From positions 41,775 through 105,774 of the forward strand of contig CAOKLO010000004.1 in NCBI GenBank assembly GCA_948469375.1: a stretch of 64,000 bases of DNA. Reading direction: 5' to 3'. The DNA is from an uncultured bacterium (GTDB lineage Bacteria > Bacillota > Clostridia > Oscillospirales > Oscillospiraceae). The notes beneath the pieces are model-generated. The model searched no databases and was not told where the DNA came from. It saw nothing but the letters and a program-made list of their open reading frames with translations. Shown here piece by piece: positions 33,682 through 41,556 of the stretch (position 1 is its first letter; each line of letters starts with the position of its first letter). Position numbers and translations under genes: made by a program.

Positions 33682-33710
33682 ATACTACACCTGTAGGAGG
33701 CTGTTGTCAA
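33682..33710 (-). promoter_or_regulatory. Sigma-A promoter of the BlaI/BlaR1 operon
   Basis: On the minus strand TTGACA (33705-33710), 17-base spacer, TAGTAT (33682-33687). Operator 2 overlaps the -10 and spacer. Confidence 0.85.
33685..33696. promoter_or_regulatory. BlaI-type operator 2
   Basis: CTACACCTGTAG, a second perfect box, lies 25 bases from operator 1 (start to start) and overlaps the -10. Confidence 0.85.
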
Positions 33711-33727
33711 GCCCATTCTCACGGTAC

Positions 33728-33768
33728 AAAAAACGCCCGCCCCGGCGGGTCCCGGGACGGGCGGCGTT
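33728..33768 (-). terminator. Terminator of the Na/Pi cotransporter gene
   Basis: On the minus strand an imperfect GC-rich hairpin ends in GGGCGTTTTTTG just after the stop at 33773. Confidence 0.7.
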
Positions 33769-33772
33769 ATGT

Positions 33773-35533
33773 TCAGGTTGCCTTTGCGATTTTGAGGTAT
33801 TTCTTCTGATAGAAGTCCAGCCACTTGCGGAACTCCGGCTGGTCGCCCTGACGCACACCCCGGGCGTAGTTATGGAACTGGAGGTCGGCATACCGCAGTT
33901 CCAGCACGGCCAAAGCCACGTTGGAGCAGTGGGCGGCCACACGCTCAAAGTTGTTGATGAGGTCGTTGATGATAAAGCCCAGCTCCAGGGTGCACACACC
34001 GCTTTGCAGCCGCCGGATGTGCCGCAGCTTCATGCCCTCCAGCATGGTGCTGATGACCTCCTCCAGGGGTTCCACCCGGAGAGCCACGTCTATGTCCTCC
34101 TGGACCAGCGCCTGCTGGGCCAGCGAGACGATCTCCTGCACCGCGCTGGCCGACCGGTTCATGTCCTCCAGCCCGTCGGGAGAGAAGGATACCCCCTTAG
34201 CGTCCATCTCCTTGGCCAGCTCGGCCAGGTTCACCGCGTGGTCGGAGATTCGCTCCAGATCGGTGAGGCAGTGGAGATAGTGGGAGCTGACCAGGGTCTC
34301 CCGCTCGTTGAGCCCCCGGCTGTTCAAATGGAACAGGTAGTTGCCCAGCTTGTCCTCATAGCGGTCCACCACGTTCTCCCGCCCCAGGATCTTCTCATAC
34401 TTCTCCCCGCTGAAATCGGTGAACAGCTCCACGGAGCGGTTCAGGTTTTTCGTCGCGGCGGAGGCCATCCGCACCACGGTGCGGCCGCTCTGCTCCAGGG
34501 CCAGAGGCGGGTAGTCCAGGAAGCGCTCATCCAGCAGGTTCTCCTCAAACTCCTCATCGTCCTCGGAGCGCTTTTCCTTGATGGTCAGCATAGCCAGCCG
34601 CACCAGCAGCCCGGTAAAGGGCAGCTGAACCAGAGTAGCGCCCACCTTGAACACGGTGTTGAATGCCGCAATGCCGGAGGCGGAGGCGGGCAGGTCCATA
34701 AAGCCAAAGTTCATAAATGCGTTGGCCAGATAGAAGGGCACCATGAACAGCAGCGAGCCCACGATATTAAAGTAAAGGTAGATCACGGCGGTGCGCTTGC
34801 CGTTGGGATTGGCCCCGATGGCGGACAGCAGCACCGGCACACACGCGCCGATACACATGCCCAGTACCATGGGGATGGCCACCTCGTAGCTGATGGCCCC
34901 GGTGATGGACAGCGCCTGTAAAATACCGATGGAAGCGGAGGAGGACTGAATCACCGCCGTCACCAAAAGGCCGATAACCAGGGACACCACCGGGTTGGAG
35001 GCGGCGGAGATGAAGTCCAGAAACGCCTCATTGGTTTTCAGCGGATCCATGGCGGAGCTCATGGTCTGCATCCCGCTCATGAGTACGGAAAAGGCCAGCA
35101 GGATCAGACCTACATTTTTCTGCCCCTGCTTCCGGCAGAAAAAGTACAGGATAATGCCCAAAAACGCGATAAACGCAAACACAGTGGCGGAGGAGAAGCC
35201 GCCCTCTCCCTGCACGCCCGCCAAGGTCAGCACCCAGCCGGTGGCGGTGGTGCCCACGTTGGCGCCCATGATGATGCCAACGGCGCTGGACAGCTGCATA
35301 ATGCCCGAGTTGACGAAGCCCACCACCATGACCGTGGTGGCGGAGGAGGACTGGATCACCGCCGTCACCAGCGCCCCCAGCAGCACGCCCTTGATGGGGT
35401 TGGAGGTCAGCTTGCCCAGGATGGTCTCCAGCTTACTGCCCGCCACCTTTTTCAGGCCGTCCCCCAACAGGGTCATGCCGAACAGGAAAAAGGCCAGGCC
35501 GCCCAACAGTGAGATGATGTCCGCAATACCCAT
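33773..35533 (-). CDS. Na+/phosphate cotransporter with PhoU-like domain
   Basis: 586 residues from ATG 35533, with GGAAGGAA 8 bases upstream; an in-frame TTG at 35575 is less likely. Two inverted membrane repeats each carry the QSSSATT/QSSSASI signature of the NptA/YjbB family. The last 200 residues form a PhoU-like helical domain. The protein should take up or balance phosphate with sodium at the membrane. It is monocistronic. Confidence 0.92.
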   Translation of the reverse strand: MGIADIISLLGGLAFFLFGMTLLGDGLKKVAGSKLETILGKLTSNPIKGVLLGALVTAVIQSSSATTVMVVGFVNSGIMQLSSAVGIIMGANVGTTATGWVLTLAGVQGEGGFSSATVFAFIAFLGIILYFFCRKQGQKNVGLILLAFSVLMSGMQTMSSAMDPLKTNEAFLDFISAASNPVVSLVIGLLVTAVIQSSSASIGILQALSITGAISYEVAIPMVLGMCIGACVPVLLSAIGANPNGKRTAVIYLYFNIVGSLLFMVPFYLANAFMNFGFMDLPASASGIAAFNTVFKVGATLVQLPFTGLLVRLAMLTIKEKRSEDDEEFEENLLDERFLDYPPLALEQSGRTVVRMASAATKNLNRSVELFTDFSGEKYEKILGRENVVDRYEDKLGNYLFHLNSRGLNERETLVSSHYLHCLTDLERISDHAVNLAELAKEMDAKGVSFSPDGLEDMNRSASAVQEIVSLAQQALVQEDIDVALRVEPLEEVISTMLEGMKLRHIRRLQSGVCTLELGFIINDLINNFERVAAHCSNVALAVLELRYADLQFHNYARGVRQGDQPEFRKWLDFYQKKYLKIAKAT

Positions 35534-35599
35534 GCGCTTGATTCCTTCCCGCGGGTCCTGCCCGCTTTTTGGCAAACTATCGCAATTGTAAACATAAAC

Positions 35600-35608
35600 A
35601 TTGTATCA
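35600..35608 (-). promoter_or_regulatory. Extended -10 promoter of the Na/Pi cotransporter
   Basis: On the minus strand TGATACAAT gives a TGN extended -10 (TACAAT at 35600-35605). No clear -35 is present. The surrounding 35576-35690 is AT-rich and otherwise empty. Confidence 0.5.
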
Positions 35609-35696
35609 TACTTTAACAAAGATTTCTCGTCTTTTTTTAATTTCTCAAAAGATGTCGAAAAAATTCTCTTTATAAGGCGAATTTTGGACAAAACAG

Positions 35697-35724
35697 AAAA
35701 ATCGGGCAGGGCTGCCCGATTTTT
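35697..35724. terminator. Terminator in the gap before the Gly/Pro protein
   Basis: AAAAATCGGGCA and TGCCCGATTTTT form a 12-bp stem with U-tracts in both directions. Confidence 0.75.
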
Positions 35725-35744
35725 ATTGCAATGCGCAAAAGCAG

Positions 35745-35780
35745 CCCCTGCGCGGGCCCGACAACCGGGCCGCGCAGGGG
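35745..35780. terminator. Second GC-rich hairpin after the Gly/Pro protein
   Basis: CCCCTGCGCGG pairs with the CGCGCAGGGG region, with one bulge. With 35697-35724 it forms a tandem terminator for the minus-strand operon. Confidence 0.5.
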
Positions 35781-35816
35781 AAGGAAAACTATAATCATGA
35801 CCGGGCCGCAGACCAC

Positions 35817-36338
35817 TCAGCGCCGGCCACCGCCGCCGCCGGAACGGCCGCCGCCAAAGGAGCGCCCGCCGCCGCCAAAGGAGCGTCCGCCGCCGAAAGA
35901 CCCGCCGGGACGGGGGCCCGCAGAGGGACGCCCGCCGCCGAAGGACCCGCCGGGACGGGGGCCCGCAGAGGGACGTCCGCCGCCGAAGGACCCGCCGGGA
36001 CGGGGGCCTGGGGAGGGACGCCCGCCGCCAAAGGGACCGCCGGGACGGGGCCCGGGCCCAGGACCAGGGCGCGGGCCGCCGGGTCCGGGACCAAAGCCGG
36101 GTCCGGGACCAAAGCCGGGTCCGGGACCAAAGCCGGGGCCGGGACCAAACCCAGGACCGGGGCCAAATCCGGGACCCCGCGGAGGCCGGGGCGGGCGCGG
36201 AGGCCGGGGCCGGAAGAAATAGAAGGGCCGGTAAACATAGTTGGGTCCGTAGTAGCCGCTATGATAGCGCCGCCGGTGGGAACCCTCCATCGCCAGCAGC
36301 AGAATCACCGCCAGTACGATAATAATCAACGCGTCCAT
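35817..36338 (-). CDS. Membrane-anchored Gly/Pro-rich repeat protein
   Basis: 173 residues. An N-terminal membrane helix (about 3-18) is followed by a Tyr/Phe/Arg segment and then pure low-complexity sequence. Five GFGPGP hexapeptides, about four 15-residue RPGGSFGGGRPSAGP-like units and a Gly/Arg/Ser tail make it up. AAAGGAGG precedes the ATG, 21 bp after the TPM gene. The tail resembles the Gly-rich C-terminus normally fused to TPM-domain proteins, suggesting a split. No enzymatic motif is present. Confidence 0.7.
   Translation of the reverse strand: MDALIIIVLAVILLLAMEGSHRRRYHSGYYGPNYVYRPFYFFRPRPPRPPRPPRGPGFGPGPGFGPGPGFGPGPGFGPGPGFGPGPGGPRPGPGPGPRPGGPFGGGRPSPGPRPGGSFGGGRPSAGPRPGGSFGGGRPSAGPRPGGSFGGGRSFGGGGRSFGGGRSGGGGGRR
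35901..36055. repeat. 45-bp tandem repeat in the Gly/Pro gene
   Basis: Units starting CCCGCCGGGACGGGG recur at 35901, 35946, 35991 and (slightly altered) 36036, exactly 45 bp apart. They are in frame and encode 15-residue repeats. Confidence 0.85.
36080..36170. repeat. 18-bp tandem repeat in the Gly/Pro gene
   Basis: About five copies of an 18-bp unit containing GGTCCGGGACCAAAGCC encode consecutive GFGPGP hexapeptides. The first three are nearly identical and the last two have diverged. Confidence 0.85.
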
Positions 36339-36359
36339 GAAACAGCCTCCTTTCTCAAG

Positions 36360-36998
36360 TCAGCCGAAATAGCTTCCATACCAGGCCTCCAGGGCCTCGG
36401 TAAGGCTGAGCACAGCGTCGCCGTAATTGCCTCGGGCAAACCAATACTCCAAATACTCGTTGGCGTAGTCGGTGCAGTCCGCATCGGTGAAATCCCGGCG
36501 CAGGTCGTTGCCCTGAATCAGCCAATAGTTGTCGCCGCTGATATCCAGTGCCACGATCATATCATAACCGCCCAGGCCCATCTCCTCGGCCCGCTTCATG
36601 GCGTATTGGTCCAGGTCGTCCCTGCCGTAGTTGCAGGTGACCACGCCAATGGTGACATTATAATTGTTCCACAGCCGCTCGTTGCGCTGGTCCAGCTCCC
36701 TGAGCGTCCTGTCGGACAGCACGTCGGCGTTGTCCAACAGGAATTGGCCGCCCTCCCAGTGGTAGGAATCGCCGTAGTCGGGGGCGGGGGCCGGCTCCCT
36801 TGTCCCGGCCATGGGGGCCCTGGCGTAGCCGATGCCGATGGCGCACAGGACCATCACGCCGGTGATGGCCCAGGCCACGCCCTGCTTTTTCAGGAATCCG
36901 CCGCCCTTGACGCTGGCAAAGCCCAGAATAGCGCCCGCGATGGCCACCGCAAGAACGACCAGCACAAACTCATTCACCGCGAATATACCTAAATTCAT
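36360..36998 (-). CDS. TPM-domain membrane protein
   Basis: 212 residues. Two N-terminal membrane helices (about 10-28 and 40-58) precede a TPM domain: LLDNADVLSDRTLRELDQR, NVTIGVVTCNYG and YDMIVALDISGDNYWLIQGN. TPM proteins (YgcG type) are membrane-associated, some with phosphatase activity. Here the usual Gly-rich tail is absent and a Gly-rich protein is encoded next. It begins 4 bp after telA. Confidence 0.8.
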   Translation of the reverse strand: MNLGIFAVNEFVLVVLAVAIAGAILGFASVKGGGFLKKQGVAWAITGVMVLCAIGIGYARAPMAGTREPAPAPDYGDSYHWEGGQFLLDNADVLSDRTLRELDQRNERLWNNYNVTIGVVTCNYGRDDLDQYAMKRAEEMGLGGYDMIVALDISGDNYWLIQGNDLRRDFTDADCTDYANEYLEYWFARGNYGDAVLSLTEALEAWYGSYFG

Positions 36999-37002
36999 TC
37001 GG

Positions 37003-38214
37003 TCAACCTCTTAATTCCAGCAGCTTCTGCTTCAGCTCACCCTCAATGCGGCCCAGCTCCAGCTCGGCCTCCTTGCGCTTCTGGGCCCCGTCCTTCTGGA
37101 TCTGCATCACCTCGTCCAGCGTGGAGATCAGCTGCTGGTTGGTATGCTGGAGGGTCTCGATGTCCACGATGGACCGCTCCGCCTCCTTGGCCGTCTCAAT
37201 GGTGCCCATGCGCAGCATCTCCGCGTTCTTTTTCAGCAGGTCGTTGGTCATGTTGGTGACGGCGGCCTGAGCGGCGGTGGCCTGACGGGAGTGCTCCAGC
37301 CCCAGGGCCAGCACCATCTGGCTCTTCCACAGGGGGATGGTGTTCACCAGGGAGGACTGAATCTTTTCCAACATCAGCGTATCGTTGTTCTGGATCATCC
37401 GGGTCTGGGGGCCCATCTGGATGGAGACCATCCGGGTGAGTTCCAGGTCGTGGAGCTTCTTCTCAAACCGGTTGCACAAATTGGCGTAGTCGTTGTATTT
37501 CTGCGCGTCCTCCTGGGCGCCGGAGGCGGCGGCCTGCCTGCGCATCTCCTCCAGCGTCTCGTTCCGGGCCTTCATCAGCGCCTTTTTGCCCGCCAGGATA
37601 TACATGGTGAGCTCCTTATAATACTTCGTGTTCAGCTCATACATCTGGTCCAGCATGGCGATGTCCTTCATCAGCGTGACCTGATGGCCCTCCAAAATGG
37701 AGGCGATCTTGTCCACGTTGACCTCCGCCTTGTCATAGCTGGCCTTCATTGCGGTGAGCTCGTTCTTTTTCTTCTGGAAGAACCCGGCGATGCCCTTCTT
37801 CTCCGGCTGGCCGAAGGTTTTGAGCTCCACCACCAGGGAGGACAGGGCGTCGCCAATCTGGCCCAAATCCTTGGTGCGCACGTTGTTCAGAGCGTTCTCG
37901 GAGAACCCGGCGATGTTCTTCTGAGCCGCCGCGCCGTATTGCAGCACCTGGGTGGAGTCGGTGATATCGATCTTCTCGGCGAAGTCGTTGACCACCTTCC
38001 GCTCCGCCTCGGTGAGCTGGCTTTCGTCCAGCTGGATGGCCTGGGCGTCCCGGGCGGCCTGAACGGCGGCGGCGTCATCGGGACTGATGGTATTTTCCAG
38101 CGTCAGGGAGGGGGCCTCCGGCGCGGCGGGGACGGTTGCGTCAGCCGCCTGAGCGGCGGCGGCCCCGCTGGGGTCCAGGGTCAGCTCGGGCATTGTGTTC
38201 AGTTCATCACTCAT
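37003..38214 (-). CDS. telA: TelA-family (toxic anion resistance) protein
   Basis: 403 residues from ATG 38214, behind GGAGGAG. The N-terminal 60 residues are Ala/Pro-rich and low complexity. The rest is long alpha-helical sequence with TelA signatures (QMGPQTRMIQNNDTLMLEKI, TIPLWKSQMVLALGLE). The family is linked to tellurite and envelope-stress tolerance; the mechanism is not established. It lies with xpaC as in Bacillus. Confidence 0.92.
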   Translation of the reverse strand: MSDELNTMPELTLDPSGAAAAQAADATVPAAPEAPSLTLENTISPDDAAAVQAARDAQAIQLDESQLTEAERKVVNDFAEKIDITDSTQVLQYGAAAQKNIAGFSENALNNVRTKDLGQIGDALSSLVVELKTFGQPEKKGIAGFFQKKKNELTAMKASYDKAEVNVDKIASILEGHQVTLMKDIAMLDQMYELNTKYYKELTMYILAGKKALMKARNETLEEMRRQAAASGAQEDAQKYNDYANLCNRFEKKLHDLELTRMVSIQMGPQTRMIQNNDTLMLEKIQSSLVNTIPLWKSQMVLALGLEHSRQATAAQAAVTNMTNDLLKKNAEMLRMGTIETAKEAERSIVDIETLQHTNQQLISTLDEVMQIQKDGAQKRKEAELELGRIEGELKQKLLELRG

Positions 38215-38497
38215 GGTTCTTCTCCTCCGAATCTTGATATGGGTCGTCGTCAAACAGTACCGGGTTGTCCGAGAATTTGGGCGGAGCGTCAAAGGGGTCC
38301 TGTCTGATCTCCTCCCGCATTTTGTGATGGGTTTTCCAGAAATTGGCGGCTGTCAGCGTGCTCAGCACCAGCAGGAGCAGCAAAAGCAGGTTGAATTCCG
38401 CCAGCCGCCGCACAAACGCCACTGCGACGGAGGCTGCGGCCAGGGTCCAGACCACGGCCAGCACCCGGTAGCCCTTTTTTGGTATCATCTTTTTCAT
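38207..38497 (-). CDS. Small membrane protein of the xpaC-telA operon
   Basis: 96 residues with two hydrophobic helices (about 10-28 and 35-52) and an acidic, Pro/Asp-rich C-terminal tail (NPVLFDDDPYQDSEEKNHE). It overlaps telA by 8 bp and follows xpaC by 10 bp. The family is not recognised, but coupling to both neighbours makes it a likely component of the same system. Confidence 0.65.
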   Translation of the reverse strand: MKKMIPKKGYRVLAVVWTLAAASVAVAFVRRLAEFNLLLLLLLVLSTLTAANFWKTHHKMREEIRQDPFDAPPKFSDNPVLFDDDPYQDSEEKNHE

Positions 38498-38507
38498 TCC
38501 GCTCTCC

Positions 38508-39200
38508 TCACTGGCCGCCCAGGGTCATGCCGCCCAGGCCTTCCTGGGCCAGCATCTGCTCCATGACCTTGATTTCGGCGGACACGTCCATGGCCTCCTG
38601 GCCGTACAGGTCGTCCAGCTGCCGGCTGAAGGCGGTGCACACGGTGTCCAGCATGTCCTCGATTTTACCCTTGGTGCCGTCGATGTTGGCCCCGGACACG
38701 CCGGCGGAATCCATCCGGTCGTAGGCGTTGAGCAGCTTCAAGGTGGTGGGCAGGTAATAGTTCATAAATTTGCGGATTTGAGGCAGCTTGGCGGGCTTGG
38801 CCACCACGGCGTCGATGATCTTCCCGGTGGTGGTCTCCAGATGGGTGATCTGGGCGGAAATCTTCACGTCCTTGATGGAGTCGTTGAGCCGCCGCATTTC
38901 GGATACGGCCCGGTCCCGCTCCACCAGCAGGGCGTCGATCTCGGGGTCTCCGGTGGACTTGGGCTTTTCCGCCTTGGGCCGGGGCTCCGGCCGGGGAACG
39001 TCCTGGGCCGCGTTCTGCGCCTCATAGCCCCGGTCGGGGAAAATCATTTTGCCCACATAATAGACCACCAGGGAGGCCAGCGCCGCCATGACATAATGGG
39101 CGGGGCGGTACAGCGGCAGGCACAAGATCCACGCCCACACCAGCCAGGTCAGCCCCACAAAATAGACGGGCAGCACGCTGCGCTTTTTCACATAGGCCAC
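38508..39200 (-). CDS. xpaC: XpaC-like (5-bromo-4-chloroindolyl phosphate hydrolysis) protein
   Basis: 230 residues from GTG 39200, with AAAGGGG upstream. Two N-terminal membrane helices are followed by a charged linker and a helical domain (DPEIDALLVERDRAVSEMRR, FMNYYLPTTLKLLNAYDRM) typical of XpaC. Despite the family name an enzymatic role is unproven. XpaC and TelA are neighbours in many Firmicutes and probably act together at the membrane. Confidence 0.88.
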   Translation of the reverse strand: MAYVKKRSVLPVYFVGLTWLVWAWILCLPLYRPAHYVMAALASLVVYYVGKMIFPDRGYEAQNAAQDVPRPEPRPKAEKPKSTGDPEIDALLVERDRAVSEMRRLNDSIKDVKISAQITHLETTTGKIIDAVVAKPAKLPQIRKFMNYYLPTTLKLLNAYDRMDSAGVSGANIDGTKGKIEDMLDTVCTAFSRQLDDLYGQEAMDVSAEIKVMEQMLAQEGLGGMTLGGQ

Positions 39201-39233
39201 GGCTTTTGTCCCCTTTCCGAATATCTGGCTCCT

Positions 39234-39263
39234 ATTCTACTCCCCGGACGAGCCCCCTGTCAA
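39234..39263 (-). promoter_or_regulatory. Promoter of the xpaC-telA operon
   Basis: On the minus strand TTGACA (39258-39263), 18-base spacer, TAGAAT (39234-39239). Confidence 0.8.
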
Positions 39264-39283
39264 GAAGAAGGGGGCCCAGACGG

Positions 39284-39312
39284 TTGACTTTAACAATTTC
39301 TTCATGTAAAAT
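39284..39312 (+). promoter_or_regulatory. Promoter of the threonine ammonia-lyase gene
   Basis: TTGACT (39284-39289), 17-base spacer, TAAAAT (39307-39312); back to back with the xpaC promoter. Confidence 0.8.
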
Positions 39313-39351
39313 GGATTGCTGAATTTCATAAAAATAAGGGAGTCCTTCCAA

Positions 39352-40575
39352 ATGATGACGTTAGACGATTTCCGCGCCGCCCGAAAAATCCTGGACGGTG
39401 TACTCCACCGCACTGATTTAATGTACAGTCCCTTTTTCTCCAAATCCACCGGCAACCACGTTTACATTAAGCCGGAAAATATGCAGGTCACAGGGGCTTA
39501 CAAAATTCGGGGCGCTTTTTTCAAATGCTCCACCCTCACCGAGGAGGAGAAGGCCAAGGGCCTGGTCACCGCCTCCGCAGGCAACCACGCCCAGGGCGTG
39601 GCCTACGCCGCCCAGGCGGCGGGGGCGCCCGCCACCATCGTCATGCCCACCACCACCCCGCTGGTGAAGGTGAACAACACCAAGGATTACGGCGCGAAGG
39701 TGGTGCTTCACGGCGAGACCTTTGACGACGCGGCGGCCCTGGCCGCCCAGCTCAGCCAGGAGGAGGGGCTGACCTACGTCCACCCGTTCAATGACCTGAC
39801 CGTATCCACCGGCCAGGGCACCATCGCCTATGAGATTTTCAAGGACTTGCCCGACGTGGACGTGATTTTGACGCCCATCGGCGGCGGCGGGCTGGCGGCG
39901 GGCGTGTCCACCTTAGCCAAGCTGCTCAACCCCTCGGTGCGGGTCATCGGGGTGGAGCCCTCCGGGGCGGCCTCCATGAAGGCCAGCCTGGAGGCGGGCC
40001 ATGTGGTCACGGTGGACCCCATCAGCACCATTGCCGACGGTGTGGCGGTCAAAACTCCCGGCGACCAGGTGTTTCCCTACATCCAAAAGAACCTGGACGG
40101 GGTCATCACCATCGACGACGACGAGCTGGTGGACGCCTTCCTGGACGTGATGGAAAAGCACAAAATGGTGGTGGAAAACGCCGGACTGCTCACCATCGCG
40201 GCCCTGAAGCACCTGGACTGCCAGGGACAGAACGTGGTCAGCGTGCTGTCCGGCGGCAATATGGACGTGATTACCATTTCCTCCCTGGTCCAGCACGGGC
40301 TCATTAACCGGGGACGCATTTTCACCTTCTCGGTGCAGCTGCCCGACCGCCCCGGCGAACTGCTGCGCATTGCCGACCTGGTGGCCCGTCAAAACGGCAA
40401 CATCATCAAGCTGGACCACAACCAGTTCGTCAATATCAACCGTCAGGCAGGGGTGGAGCTGAAGGTCACGCTGGAGGCCTTCGGACTCAACCACAAGGCG
40501 GAAATCATCAACGCCCTGCGCCAGGCGGGCTATCAGGTCCGGGAGGTGCCCCTCAGCGGCACCTTCACTGGCTGA
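39352..40575 (+). CDS. ilvA: Threonine ammonia-lyase with C-terminal ACT domain
   Basis: 407 residues from ATG 39352 (a second ATG follows directly). The PLP lysine lies in TGAYKIRGAF, the phosphate-binding loop is GGGGLA and ASAGNHAQGVAYAA is the conserved Asn loop. The last 80 residues form one ACT domain (VQLPDRPGELLRIADLVARQ). The enzyme converts threonine to 2-oxobutanoate and ammonia. The single short ACT domain is closer to the catabolic/Gram-positive form than to E. coli IlvA. Confidence 0.93.
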   Translation: MMTLDDFRAARKILDGVLHRTDLMYSPFFSKSTGNHVYIKPENMQVTGAYKIRGAFFKCSTLTEEEKAKGLVTASAGNHAQGVAYAAQAAGAPATIVMPTTTPLVKVNNTKDYGAKVVLHGETFDDAAALAAQLSQEEGLTYVHPFNDLTVSTGQGTIAYEIFKDLPDVDVILTPIGGGGLAAGVSTLAKLLNPSVRVIGVEPSGAASMKASLEAGHVVTVDPISTIADGVAVKTPGDQVFPYIQKNLDGVITIDDDELVDAFLDVMEKHKMVVENAGLLTIAALKHLDCQGQNVVSVLSGGNMDVITISSLVQHGLINRGRIFTFSVQLPDRPGELLRIADLVARQNGNIIKLDHNQFVNINRQAGVELKVTLEAFGLNHKAEIINALRQAGYQVREVPLSGTFTG

Positions 40576-40901
40576 GCGGGGGACAAGCATGAAGAAAAAA
40601 CGCCCGCAATCGATGTGGCATTCGTCGCGGCGGCGCTTCACGAGGAAGAAAGGCTCCCCTCAAAAAACGCGCAACTCCCCCCGCCGCCGCAACGGCGGCA
40701 GCGGGGGGTATTCAGGTGCGGCGCGCCGTCCAGGCGTCTGGGCCGGGCGCGAGCGGGGGCGAGGGGGAACCGCCCGGCCGACCCTGGCGGCGACCTCCGC
40801 GTGCTCTATCTTATGTGGACGGCAGGCGGCGGGTGTGCCCCATATCCGCCGGAGTGGGGGCCTGTCCGCGTGACAAATTCACAGATAAAGGGGTAAAAAT
40901 C
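40576..40901 (+). other. GC-rich structured spacer between ilvA and rpe, no convincing gene
   Basis: This 326-bp stretch has several inverted repeats. CCCCCCGC with GCGGGGGG encloses the hairpin near 40677-40708. GGCCGGGCG (40741-40749) pairs perfectly with CGCCCGGCC (40771-40779) and is extended by CCAGG/CCTGG outside. GGAC...CAGGC (40817-40827) pairs with GCCTGTCC near 40860-40867. TCCGCGTG occurs twice (40796, 40865). It may hold the ilvA terminator and a structured RNA or leader of rpe; no known RNA class was recognised. Confidence 0.5.
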
Positions 40902-41552
40902 ATGGTCAAAGTGTCGCCCTCTATTCTTTCCGCAGATTTTTGCAATTTGGAGCGGGACATCCGGCGGGTGTCCGCCGCCGACTGGCTCCATGTGGACGTG
41001 ATGGACGGCATGTTCGTCCCCAACATCACCATCGGCGTACCGGTGGTGCAGTCTATCCGGAAGCATACGGATATGTTTCTCGACGTTCATTTGATGATTG
41101 ACAAGCCGGTGCGCTATGTTGACGGTTTCTGCAAGGCGGGGGCGGACCTGCTGTGTATCCACCTGGAGGCGGACCACCCCGCCCGGATCGCCGACGCCCT
41201 CCGGGCCATGGAGGCCAACGGGGTGAAAAAGGCGGTGGCCCTGCGGCCCATCACGTCGGCCAAGGCCGTTCTGCCCTACATCGAACAGCTTGACATGGTG
41301 CTGGTCATGACGGTGGAGCCCGGTTTCGGCGGCCAGAAGTTTATGGAGTCCCAGCTGGACACCATCCGGGAGGTCCGGGCCATTATCGACCGGTACAATC
41401 CCGCCTGCGAGCTGGAGGTGGACGGCGGGGTGGGCCCCGCCAACGCCCAAACGGTGATCGACGCCGGGGCCACGGTGCTGGTGGCAGGTTCGGCGGTGTA
41501 CGGCGCGGAGGACCCGGCGGCGGCCATCCAAAAGTTGCGGGAGGCAAGATAA
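40902..41552 (+). CDS. rpe: Ribulose-phosphate 3-epimerase
   Basis: 216 residues, full length. SPSILSADF, WLHVDVMDGMFVPN (metal-binding His and Asp), DVHLMI, MTVEPGFGGQKF and EVDGGV are all conserved. It interconverts ribulose-5-phosphate and xylulose-5-phosphate in the pentose phosphate pathway. AAAGGGG lies upstream of the ATG; the frame extends further upstream without family similarity. Confidence 0.96.
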   Translation: MVKVSPSILSADFCNLERDIRRVSAADWLHVDVMDGMFVPNITIGVPVVQSIRKHTDMFLDVHLMIDKPVRYVDGFCKAGADLLCIHLEADHPARIADALRAMEANGVKKAVALRPITSAKAVLPYIEQLDMVLVMTVEPGFGGQKFMESQLDTIREVRAIIDRYNPACELEVDGGVGPANAQTVIDAGATVLVAGSAVYGAEDPAAAIQKLREAR

Positions 41553-41556
41553 TATC

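Noticed and set aside
35901-36170. Regular repeats considered as a CRISPR array
   Set aside because: Units are contiguous without unique spacers and translate in frame as Gly/Pro repeats; no cas genes are present.
40589-40873. A 94-codon very basic frame just after ilvA
   Set aside because: It is Arg/Gly/Ser-rich with no recognisable pattern, runs through strong inverted repeats, and an overlapping frame is equally open. Kept only as part of the structured spacer.
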